From contig CAZUZD010000338.1 in assembly GCA_964624465.1 (NCBI GenBank), forward strand, positions 1 to 6,530: a DNA stretch of 6,530 nt, written 5' to 3'. A program made the position numbers and the translations under genes. Below are positions 1 to 5,845 of the stretch, piece after piece. The notes under the pieces are model-generated. The model was given only the letters and a program-made list of their open reading frames with translations, did not search any database and was not told the origin of the DNA. The stretch's first letter is position 1. The number at the start of each line of letters is the position of its first letter. The stretch comes from CAZUZD01 sp964624465. GTDB taxonomy: Bacteria > Planctomycetota > Planctomycetia > Isosphaerales > Isosphaeraceae.

Positions 1-127
1 TCGACGGCATTGTGCCATCTCTCAGGGCGCGCCCACCATTCGTGGGGAAGGTCAAGCGACCGAATGCAGGCCTGCTGCGCGGAATCGGGGACCGCTCGGC
101 CGCCGACGATTTAGAGGCCCCCGCGAC

Positions 128-179
128 GTGGCCACGCTGCGCTCAGGCCACGGCACACCGGATCCGCTCGGGGCGTGCC
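128..179 (-). terminator. Two inverted repeats after the nuclease gene, possible 3' end structure
   Basis: Starting 8 bases past the stop codon, GGCACACC/GGCGTGCC (152-179, 7 of 8 pairs, 12-base loop) is followed by GTGGCC/GGCCAC (128-151, 12-base loop). No U-run follows on the minus strand, so a classical intrinsic terminator is not shown. The remainder of the left flank (1-127) shows no convincing gene on either strand. Confidence 0.25.
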
Positions 180-186
180 ATCGCCG

Positions 187-1428
187 TCAGCCCAGGGGCA
201 GGGAGCCGCCGGGGAGGAGGCGGTTGAGGAGGTTGATGAACTCGCCGGCGTTGGGGATCTCCTTGAACCGGAGCACGGGGCCGGTCAGGGCCTCGAGGGT
301 GCCCTCGTCAACCTTCATGCGGTCGGACAGCAGCAGCGCGTAGCGCGGGGGGCCGTGCTCGGGCAGGAGCTTCAGCAGGCGGTCGAGGGTCGAGCGCTTC
401 CAGAAGCCGAGGACCTCGACCAGCACGTCGGTGCCGGTGGGGGCGTGCAGGAAGCGGTAGTCGGGGACCCACACGGCCTCACGGCCCAGGGGGACGACCT
501 CGGTGGCCTCGCTCGACGACCACTGCGGGGCCAGGGTGCGGAGGCGGTCGAGGAACGCCTGGATCTCGGCGGGCACGTAGTCGGCGCGGTCGTTGTAGTG
601 CGAGACCAGGCCGTCCTTCGATTCCAGGTGGAAGGTGCGCGGCTCGCGCTTCGGGCCCCAGCGCAGCTCGGCGTCGAGGCGGAACTCGCGGCAGAGCAAC
701 AGCGCCGGCAGGAACAGGGCCATCTGGAGGCCGTAGCGGGTCGTGCTGCTGAAGAGGCTCAGGGGACCGTCGATGTGCAGCGTGTACCCCTCGCGGCCGT
801 TGCCCTCGACGCGGTAGAGCAGGCGGTGAAATTTGAGCCATCGGAAGAGCTGCCGCATCCGCGCCGGCGACTCGTCGCGGACGTGGGCCGTGACCAGCAC
901 CGAGCGGAGCAGCACCGACTGCGCCAGCGCCACGTTGTAGCGGTCGATCAGGGCCCGCGCGCCCAGGTCGGAGAACGCGAGCATGCGGTTCTCGTCCTTG
1001 AGGTCGGCGAACAGGGCACTGGCGACGGCCTCGGCGTCGAGGCCGACCTCGGCACCCACCTGGCCGAGCACCTCGTCGCGGCGGAACGGGGCGCGCGGCC
1101 CCTGGGCCCGCAGCGTCTGCCGGTGCGCGGCGGCCGCCTCGAAGACCTTCGCCCGGAGCTGGTCGGGCGGCACGTCGGCGACGACCTCGAACTCGGCGCG
1201 ATCCTCGAGGACCTTGGCCAGCCCCTTGTGCACGAGCGTGGCCGCCTCGCCGCCGATCACGGCGTCGATCTCGTCCTCGATCTCGGCGCGGCTCATGCCG
1301 ACGCCGTCCTTGAAGACGAGCCTCAGGCTCTCGGCGACCTCGAGCCACTGCTGCGCCTCGCGGTTCAGGTACCGGGGGATCACCCGATCCTTGGCCGTCC
1401 GCACCAGCACCAGGTTGCCCGTCAGCAT
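187..1428 (-). CDS. bax1: DUF790 / Bax1-like nuclease (XPB-helicase partner family)
   Basis: This 413-residue protein looks like the DUF790 family, whose archaeal member Bax1 is a structure-specific DNA endonuclease that binds the XPB helicase in nucleotide excision repair. The N-terminus (MLTGNLVLVRTAKDRVIPRY) has the family's opening pattern. A helical middle follows, and the C-terminal third carries a PD-(D/E)xK-like nuclease signature: VPDYRF at about residues 321-326, then DVLVEVLGFWKR at about 334-345, giving candidate acidic residues D323 and E338 and a basic K344. I chose the ATG at 1428 because TGGAGCGAGG lies 5 bases upstream and the family motif begins there. An in-frame ATG at 1485 would add 19 unconserved-looking residues, has no ribosome binding site and overlaps a TACAAT box. 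The gene follows the exporter operon after 139 bases and probably has separate transcription. No XPB helicase is in the window. Family call is fairly sure; the catalytic residues are inferred from motif shape. Confidence 0.85.
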   Translation of the reverse strand: MLTGNLVLVRTAKDRVIPRYLNREAQQWLEVAESLRLVFKDGVGMSRAEIEDEIDAVIGGEAATLVHKGLAKVLEDRAEFEVVADVPPDQLRAKVFEAAAAHRQTLRAQGPRAPFRRDEVLGQVGAEVGLDAEAVASALFADLKDENRMLAFSDLGARALIDRYNVALAQSVLLRSVLVTAHVRDESPARMRQLFRWLKFHRLLYRVEGNGREGYTLHIDGPLSLFSSTTRYGLQMALFLPALLLCREFRLDAELRWGPKREPRTFHLESKDGLVSHYNDRADYVPAEIQAFLDRLRTLAPQWSSSEATEVVPLGREAVWVPDYRFLHAPTGTDVLVEVLGFWKRSTLDRLLKLLPEHGPPRYALLLSDRMKVDEGTLEALTGPVLRFKEIPNAGEFINLLNRLLPGGSLPLG

Positions 1429-1433
1429 GCGCG

Positions 1434-1443
1434 CCTCGCTCCA
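1434..1443 (-). promoter_or_regulatory. Ribosome binding site fixing the DUF790/Bax1 start
   Basis: TGGAGCGAGG on the minus strand, with GAGG 5 bases before the ATG at 1428. The alternative ATG at 1485 has no comparable site. Confidence 0.6.
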
Positions 1444-1483
1444 GGTGCGGCCCAATTCCCCCCCGGGATCGGCCGCCCCCGCC

Positions 1484-1489
1484 ATTGTA
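1484..1489 (-). promoter_or_regulatory. Possible -10 box for the DUF790/Bax1 gene
   Basis: TACAAT (5 of 6 to the sigma70 -10 consensus) lies on the minus strand in the intergenic region, 55 bases before the ATG at 1428. No recognisable -35 is found 16-18 bases upstream, so the call is weak. If real, transcription would start near 1477, inside any longer reading frame, which supports the shorter start. Confidence 0.3.
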
Positions 1490-1502
1490 CCGGATGGGCC
1501 GC

Positions 1503-1560
1503 CCCCGCCGGCGGGGCCACCGTCCTCCGGAGGGCAGACGGGCGGGGCGCGACGGCCGTC
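1503..1560. repeat. Cluster of three short palindromes between the adaptor and nuclease genes
   Basis: Three perfect dyads lie within 58 bases: CCCCGCCGGCGGGG (1503-1516), CCTCCGGAGG (1524-1533) and GACGGCCGTC (1551-1560). They lie just past the exporter operon's last stop codon. They may help end transcription or stabilise the operon's 3' end, but none is followed by a U-run, and palindromes are frequent by chance in such GC-rich DNA. Confidence 0.3.
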
Positions 1561-1567
1561 GAACCGA

Positions 1568-2734
1568 TCAGTGGGCGGCCGGGGCGGGATTGGCGGCGGG
1601 GGTGGGGGCGCTCGAGGGGTCGAGGTGCTGCTGGAGCAGGGTGGGGAGCTCGCCGTGGCCCATGTCGAGGCGGGTGCCGGGGGCGGGCTCGGCGGCCTCG
1701 AGGTAGACGTCCATCTGCTGGCCGACGTACACGTCCAGCGGGCGGTCGTCGGGCAGAGCGTAGATGACCTGGAGCACGCGGGTGTCGACGCGCTCGACGT
1801 TGTCGCCGGCGAGGTTCCGCTTGGGGATCACGTATGGGTCGACCCGCACGAAGGTGAGCGGGAACTGCACGCCGGGGCGGCCCTTGAGGGTGGCCACGGC
1901 CCAGGCTCCGCGCTTGAACAGGGGCAGGTCCTGCTCGTCGATGTCGACGCGGACGTGGAGCTTGGCGACGTCGCCGAGGATGATCAGCGGCTCCTTCCAG
2001 GCCAGCGCGGCGAACTGGCCGGGCAGGACGTTGACCTGGAGCACCTCGCCGGGGGTCATCGCCTTGACCAGGAGCCGCTCCAGCTCGGTCTGGACCCGGT
2101 CCAGCTCGGCCTGCGCCTGGTCGACGGCGGCCTGCGCGATGGCCAGGTCGGCCTGCCAGGTGCCCTGGCGGAGCCGGTACAGCTCGGTCTCGGCCTTGCG
2201 CTGGGCGGCGCGGGCCTCCTGGGCGGCGTAGCGGTCGCGGTCGTAGTCGCTCTGCGGGCCGACCCCGCGCTCGTACAGGCTGCCCGAGCGCTTGGCCTGG
2301 ATCTCGGTGCTGAGCACCCGCGCCTTGGTCTCCTCCAGGGCGGCCTCGGCGGGCGGTAGGTCCTCGGAGCGCGGGGCGGCGGCGAGCTTGGCCAGCTGCG
2401 CCCGGGCGGCCTCCAGCATCGCCGTCTGCACGGCCAGGTTGGCGCGGGTCTGGCGGTCGTCGATCTGGAACAGCGGCTGGCCGGGCTGCACCGGCTGGCC
2501 CTCCTTGACGAAGACCTCGGTGACGACGCCGGGCACCTGGGTGCCGATCGGGATGTTCCGCTTCTGGGCCTCGATGATGCCCGCGCCGGCGATCGTCTTG
2601 CGGCCCGAGGGCCGCTCCGGCGGCGACACGAACGGTGGCGCCGGCGGCGTGGTCTGGCCGGCCTGCACCACGGTGTAGATCGCGAAGGCCAGCCCGAGGA
2701 CGGCCAGCACCGGCAGGAGGAATTTGACGAACAT
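1568..2734 (-). CDS. HlyD/DevB-type periplasmic adaptor (membrane fusion protein) of ABC exporter
   Basis: This 388-residue adaptor should link the inner-membrane ABC pump to an outer-membrane channel. Residues 5-22 are a single hydrophobic anchor, followed by a Pro-rich linker (about 29-43). A biotinyl-lipoyl half is visible around GVVTEVFVKEGQPVQPGQPL (69-88). Residues 95-224 form a long Ala/Glu/Arg/Gln-rich alpha-hairpin, and the second lipoyl half with beta-barrel follows (about 226-348, including LPGQFAALAW). At the hairpin tip (RSGSLYERGVGPQSDYD), R149 and L153 match the R and L of the RLS motif that binds TolC in AcrA-like adaptors, but the expected Ser is Pro (P160). The last ~40 residues form a tail ending in a Pro/Ala stretch. 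It is the last gene of the exporter operon, 136 bases after the ATPase. The ribosome binding site is weak (GGCGAGAG near the ATG). A fusion-protein role is sure; the transported substrate is unknown. Confidence 0.9.
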   Translation of the reverse strand: MFVKFLLPVLAVLGLAFAIYTVVQAGQTTPPAPPFVSPPERPSGRKTIAGAGIIEAQKRNIPIGTQVPGVVTEVFVKEGQPVQPGQPLFQIDDRQTRANLAVQTAMLEAARAQLAKLAAAPRSEDLPPAEAALEETKARVLSTEIQAKRSGSLYERGVGPQSDYDRDRYAAQEARAAQRKAETELYRLRQGTWQADLAIAQAAVDQAQAELDRVQTELERLLVKAMTPGEVLQVNVLPGQFAALAWKEPLIILGDVAKLHVRVDIDEQDLPLFKRGAWAVATLKGRPGVQFPLTFVRVDPYVIPKRNLAGDNVERVDTRVLQVIYALPDDRPLDVYVGQQMDVYLEAAEPAPGTRLDMGHGELPTLLQQHLDPSSAPTPAANPAPAAH

Positions 2735-2758
2735 GGCTCTCGCCTGGCCCTTTCCCGA

Positions 2759-2774
2759 CCCCGGCGCTCCGGGG
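2759..2774 (-). other. Intercistronic hairpin upstream of the adaptor gene
   Basis: A perfect 6-bp stem (CCCCGG/CCGGGG) with a 4-base loop sits in the 136-base gap between the ATPase and adaptor genes, ending 24 bases before the adaptor ATG. No run of U follows, so a standard intrinsic terminator is unlikely. It could stabilise mRNA, mark a processing point or reduce translation of the adaptor, which has a weak ribosome binding site. The same gap also holds the short palindrome CCGACCGTCGG (2814-2824). The structure is visible; its function is inferred. Confidence 0.4.
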
Positions 2775-2870
2775 CGTTGCAGTGGGTGACGTGGCAGTGC
2801 GATTGGCTGGAATCCGACCGTCGGTCCGACGCGTCGTGGTCGAGGGAGCGGGGGAATCGGGGCGGCCGGC

Positions 2871-3662
2871 TCAGGCGTGGCCGGAGGGCGGCTCGTCGGC
2901 GGTCGACTGCTGCTCGCGGACCTCGACGATCCGGCCGTCGTCCATGCGGGCGATGCGGTCGCCGAAGTGAAAGACGCGGTTGTCGTGGGTGACCACGATC
3001 ACCGCCCGGTCGGGCTTGAGCGCCGCGGCGCGCATGAGCTGCATGACGGTGTGGCCGGTCTCGTGGTCGAGCGCGGCCGTCGGCTCGTCGCAGACGATGA
3101 GCCGGGGCTCGTGCACCAGGGCCCGCGCGATGGCGACCCGCTGCTGCTGGCCGCCGGAGAGCTGCGACGGCAGGCTCCGGAGCCGGGGCCCCATGCCCAG
3201 GCCGCTGAGCACCTCCTTGGCCCGCTCCACCGCCTGCTTGCGCGGGGTGCCGGCCACGATCAGCGGGATCGCGGCATTCTCGGCGGCGGTCAGGGCCGGC
3301 AGGAGGTTGTACTGCTGGAAGACGAATCCGATGTGGTTCATCCGGAACCGCGTCTTGCCGCCGCCGCCCAGCCGCGCCAGGTCGGTCCCGAAGACGTCGA
3401 CGGCCCCACCGCGATCGCAGTCGAGGATGCCGGCGACGACCGAGATCAGGGTCGTCTTGCCGCACCCGGACGGGCCGATGAGCATCGTCATCTGGCCGCT
3501 CAGGACGTCCCAGTCGACCCGCCGCACGGCGTGCACGACCTGGTCGCCCGAGCCGAACGTCTTGGCCACGCCGCGGAGCCGCACCGCGACCGGGCGCGGG
3601 TCGTCGGCGGGCATCAGGGCCCCGGCGACCGGGGCGTCTGCTTCGAGCGTGCTCGTGGTCAT
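2871..3662 (-). CDS. ABC transporter ATP-binding protein (DevA/MacB/LolD-like)
   Basis: This 263-residue nucleotide-binding subunit powers the exporter. All core motifs are present and intact: Walker A GPSGCGKTT (63-71), Q-loop in FVFQQYNLLP (Q116/Q117), signature LSGGQQQR (168-175), Walker B LIVCDEPTAALD (188-199, catalytic E193) and the H-loop VVTHD (H226). The FVFQQYNLLPALTAAEN stretch is typical of the LolD/MacB/DevA subfamily, which pairs with FtsX-fold permeases. About 25 residues precede the usual start of the domain and a short acidic tail closes the protein. The ATG is supported by GGGAG 8 bases upstream. The gene begins 22 bases after the permease stop, so the two are almost certainly co-transcribed, and the encoded proteins should assemble as a dimer of each on the inner membrane. 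Confidence 0.95.
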   Translation of the reverse strand: MTTSTLEADAPVAGALMPADDPRPVAVRLRGVAKTFGSGDQVVHAVRRVDWDVLSGQMTMLIGPSGCGKTTLISVVAGILDCDRGGAVDVFGTDLARLGGGGKTRFRMNHIGFVFQQYNLLPALTAAENAAIPLIVAGTPRKQAVERAKEVLSGLGMGPRLRSLPSQLSGGQQQRVAIARALVHEPRLIVCDEPTAALDHETGHTVMQLMRAAALKPDRAVIVVTHDNRVFHFGDRIARMDDGRIVEVREQQSTADEPPSGHA

Positions 3663-3684
3663 GAGTCAGACTCCCTCGCCGGCC

Positions 3685-5028
3685 TCAGCCGCGGAAGACG
3701 ATGGCCGGTTCCAGGACGATGACCTTGCGCACGCTCAGGATGCTGGAGAGGACGCAGATCAGCACGATCGCCGCCCCCGTGATCGGGATCACCGGCCACC
3801 ACATGTAGTAGGCCAGCTCGCCCCCCTTGGTCACGACCCCGAAGAGCGCCGCCAGGCCCATCCCCAGGCCGTAGCCGATCAGGCCCGTGACGGCGGCCTG
3901 CAGGAGGATCATGTTCACGATCGTCAGGTTGCCGGCGCCCATCGCCTTCAGGGCGCCGAACTGCTTGAGGTTCTCGAGCGTGAAGTTGTAGAAGGTCTGG
4001 CCGGCGATGGCGGTACCGACCAGGAACCCGAGCGCGGCGGTGATCCCGAAGTTCACGGGGATGCCGGTGTACTTGATGAAGTACCTGATCGTCTCCTCGA
4101 TGAACGCCGCGCTGCTGGAGGCCTTCAGCCCGGTCTGCGCCGCGATCCGGCGGGCCACCACCTGCGGGTCGACCCCCGGCGCCGCCTTGGCCAGCACGTA
4201 CGTCAACGGCTTGCGCTCGGCGGGCACGAACTGCTTGGCCCGCGAGTAGGTCGTGTAGACGACCGCGTTGGACTGGAACGTGCGCGTGGCCTCGCAGACG
4301 CCGACGATCACCGCGCGATGGTCGTTCATCTCCAGCTCGCGGTTCAGGAACCGCCGGTAGAAGGCGGTGAGCTGGCGGCGGTAATCGGCCTCGGGGTCGG
4401 GGGCGGCGGCCAGCGACTCGGGGCTCGCCAGGCCGGCCCGCACCAGCAGGCCACGGCCGACGTGCAGCAGGTCCCAGGCGATGCCCCGCAGCTCCTGCCG
4501 CAGCGCCGAGGGGGGCTTCGGCAGCTCCGACCACTGCTCCTTGGGGAACAGCTTCGGCAGCCGCGTGAAGTCGACGATGATCGCCTCGGGACGCCGCAAA
4601 TCCACCAGGGCGCCGGCGATCATCTTCTCCGGCGGCGGGGCGCCGACCAGCGAGGCGTCGTCGAGCCCGAGCAGGATCACCTGCTCGACGACCGGGTCCT
4701 TGCGCGACTCGACGGCCGGGTCGGAGATCTTCACCCGGCCGATGCCCTTGTAGAGCGGCACGGCCCACTGCACGCCGTCGACCCCGCGGACCCGGTACAG
4801 GCTGGTCTCGATCATCGGCTTGACGTCGTCGATGAACCGCACGTTCGGGTCCATCACCCAGAGGTCGGCGCCTCTGATGTCGAAGATCTGCGACGAGGTC
4901 CGGCGCATCAGGCCGCAGAAGATCGAGCCCTGCTGCGCGATCAGCAGCGCCGAGAAGGTCAGCCCCAGCACGATGCCGAAGAACTTGGCGCGATCGCCCG
5001 TGAGCATCTTCAGCGCGATCCAGTACAT
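3685..5028 (-). CDS. DevC-like ABC exporter permease (FtsX/MacB fold)
   Basis: This 447-residue membrane subunit has the four-helix layout of FtsX/MacB-type permeases: helix 1 at about 17-39 (FGIVLGLTFSALLIAQQ), a large periplasmic domain (about 40-325), then helices at about 327-350, 371-398 and 412-434. The conserved coupling segment LKQFGALKAMGAG (354-366) follows helix 2, and the end, SVRKVIVLEPAIVFRG, matches the usual cytoplasmic tail. The periplasmic part resembles DevC but seems to carry an extra block at about residues 160-235, making it longer than the roughly 385 residues I associate with DevC. The ATG is chosen because GGAGGG lies 9 bases upstream and the family N-terminus starts here; the frame stays open far upstream, but that part overlaps the regulator gene in another frame. 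Its first 19 bases overlap the end of the TetR gene, suggesting translational coupling. The substrate cannot be told from sequence. Confidence 0.9.
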   Translation of the reverse strand: MYWIALKMLTGDRAKFFGIVLGLTFSALLIAQQGSIFCGLMRRTSSQIFDIRGADLWVMDPNVRFIDDVKPMIETSLYRVRGVDGVQWAVPLYKGIGRVKISDPAVESRKDPVVEQVILLGLDDASLVGAPPPEKMIAGALVDLRRPEAIIVDFTRLPKLFPKEQWSELPKPPSALRQELRGIAWDLLHVGRGLLVRAGLASPESLAAAPDPEADYRRQLTAFYRRFLNRELEMNDHRAVIVGVCEATRTFQSNAVVYTTYSRAKQFVPAERKPLTYVLAKAAPGVDPQVVARRIAAQTGLKASSSAAFIEETIRYFIKYTGIPVNFGITAALGFLVGTAIAGQTFYNFTLENLKQFGALKAMGAGNLTIVNMILLQAAVTGLIGYGLGMGLAALFGVVTKGGELAYYMWWPVIPITGAAIVLICVLSSILSVRKVIVLEPAIVFRG

Positions 5029-5699
5029 GGGCGCGAGCCCTCCGTCGACAGGGGGACCCCGGCCGCGAGGCCGGTCGGGGCCGGGGCGGACGCCCGGCCC
5101 AGGGCGGCCAGCATCAGGCCGGTGATGTGGTCGGTCAGGTAGCCGGCGTCGAGCCGCGCCAGGGCGTCGGCACCGACGAGCCGCTCGGCGATCGGGCGGC
5201 CGACCTTGTAGTGCAGGCACTGGCCCACGACGCTGAAGCACAGCGCGTCCAGCCGGGTCGCGTCGGCCGCGGGGTCCAGGGCCTGGAGGATCCGCCGCAG
5301 GCCCTCGAACCGGGGCCGGATCGACTCGCGGACCAGGGTCTCCGACGCCTCGGTGGGCCGGATCATCTCCCGGAGCATCAGCGCCTGCTGCCACGACTGC
5401 GGCCCGTCGGCCGCCAGCACCTGCTCCAGGAACTGCCGCACGAACGCCCGGAGCTGGTCCTCCGGCCGGCCGCACCCCGGCCCGGTCGCGATCGGCTCGC
5501 CCAGGCCGCAGCGGTGTGCCTCCACCACCGCCTGGTGGTAGAGCTGCTCCTTGTCCCCGAAGTGGTAGTTGATCGCCGCCACGTTGGCCCCGGCCCGCCG
5601 GCAGATCGAGCGCACCGTCGCGCCCGCGAAGCCGTGCTCCGCGAACTCCTCGCCGGCCGCCTCCAGCAATCGGGCCTTCGTGGGATCCATGCCGACCAT
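5010..5699 (-). CDS. TetR-family repressor, CecR-like (DUF1956 C-terminal domain)
   Basis: This is a 229-residue one-component regulator. Residues about 5-52 form a TetR DNA-binding domain with helix-turn-helix TVRSICRRAGANVAAINYHF (28-47); the GANVAAINYHFGDKEQLY pattern is characteristic of the CecR (YbiH) group. The C-terminal part, with ESIRPRFEGL and the FSVVGQCLHYKVGRP stretch, fits the DUF1956 ligand-binding and dimerisation domain. E. coli CecR controls an ABC exporter operon with an HlyD-type adaptor, and here the gene is the first of just such an operon, so it most likely represses itself and the transporter through the site at 5732-5766. The start is uncertain: the ATG at 5699 is used, but four tandem GTG codons lie directly upstream (from 5711) and another ATG is at 5690; none has a strong ribosome binding site. 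Its 3' end overlaps the permease gene by 19 bases. Confidence 0.9.
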   Translation of the reverse strand: MVGMDPTKARLLEAAGEEFAEHGFAGATVRSICRRAGANVAAINYHFGDKEQLYHQAVVEAHRCGLGEPIATGPGCGRPEDQLRAFVRQFLEQVLAADGPQSWQQALMLREMIRPTEASETLVRESIRPRFEGLRRILQALDPAADATRLDALCFSVVGQCLHYKVGRPIAERLVGADALARLDAGYLTDHITGLMLAALGRASAPAPTGLAAGVPLSTEGSRPCTGSR

Positions 5700-5731
5700 C
5701 ACCACCACCACCCACCCACGCCTGCAACGGG

Positions 5732-5766
5732 CGTTTCAGACGCACGTTTCAAACAGCCGTTTGGAA
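5732..5766. promoter_or_regulatory. Candidate TetR/CecR operator repeats
   Basis: Three CGTTTS hexamers begin at 5732, 5745 and 5758, exactly 13 bases apart. Within them is the imperfect palindrome TTTCAAAC-agcc-GTTTGGAA (5747-5766, 7 of 8 arm positions paired), the perfect 9-base dyad GTTTCAAAC (5746-5754) and the near-dyad CGTTTCAGACG (5732-5742). The block begins 2 bases past the -10 box and covers the predicted transcription start, a typical position for a self-repressing TetR protein. The repeats are seen directly; binding by the adjacent regulator is inferred. Confidence 0.65.
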
Positions 5767-5767
5767 G

Positions 5768-5795
5768 AGTGTAGCCAGGGGGTGACCGCCGTCAA
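5768..5795 (-). promoter_or_regulatory. Sigma70-type promoter of the regulator/exporter operon
   Basis: On the minus strand, TTGACG (5795-5790, 5 of 6 to consensus) is separated by 16 bases from TACACT (5773-5768, 4 of 6). The expected start point is near 5761, giving a leader of about 60 bases before the TetR ATG. It lies between the end of the MgtC-family gene and the regulator, and is directly followed by the candidate operator, so the operon should be transcribed independently of the upstream gene. Confidence 0.65.
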
Positions 5796-5845
5796 GGCGG
5801 GCTGGGGGAGTTTTCCGGCGCGGCGGGCCGGCGCGGGGGCGCGGC

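Noticed and set aside
1..186. Small open frames in the left flank
   Set aside because: Short, Arg/Pro-rich translations without a ribosome binding site or family resemblance; stops interrupt the minus-strand frames.
1429..1485. Longer N-terminus for the DUF790/Bax1 protein
   Set aside because: No ribosome binding site before the ATG at 1485, residues unlike the family start, and overlap with a TACAAT box; the ATG at 1428 fits better.
175..1767. A 530-residue open frame on the plus strand, opposite the nuclease gene
   Set aside because: Low-complexity Glu/Gly/Ala/Gln/Val-rich translation with no family resemblance, antisense to the DUF790 gene and running across the intergenic region; an antisense shadow.
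2056..3465. A 469-residue minus-strand frame across the ATPase-adaptor junction
   Set aside because: Almost entirely Arg/Pro/Ser/Ala and out of frame with two genes that have strong motifs; a frame-shifted shadow.
2980..5142. A 720-residue open frame on the plus strand, opposite the permease and ATPase genes
   Set aside because: Composition (Arg/Ser/Pro/Ala then Gly/Arg/Gln/His-rich) has no recognisable domain. It is antisense to genes with clear motifs and is what high-GC third positions produce on the opposite strand.
5029..5745. Upstream extension of the permease frame, giving a 686-residue fusion
   Set aside because: The added part is Gly/Arg/Pro-rich and overlaps the TetR gene in another frame. 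The ATG at 5028 has a good ribosome binding site and begins the typical permease N-terminus.
5811..5845. Possible terminator after the MgtC-family gene
   Set aside because: The CCGGC/GCCGG pairing is short, and the adjacent A/T run is on the wrong side for the minus strand (it reads AAAA, not UUUU).
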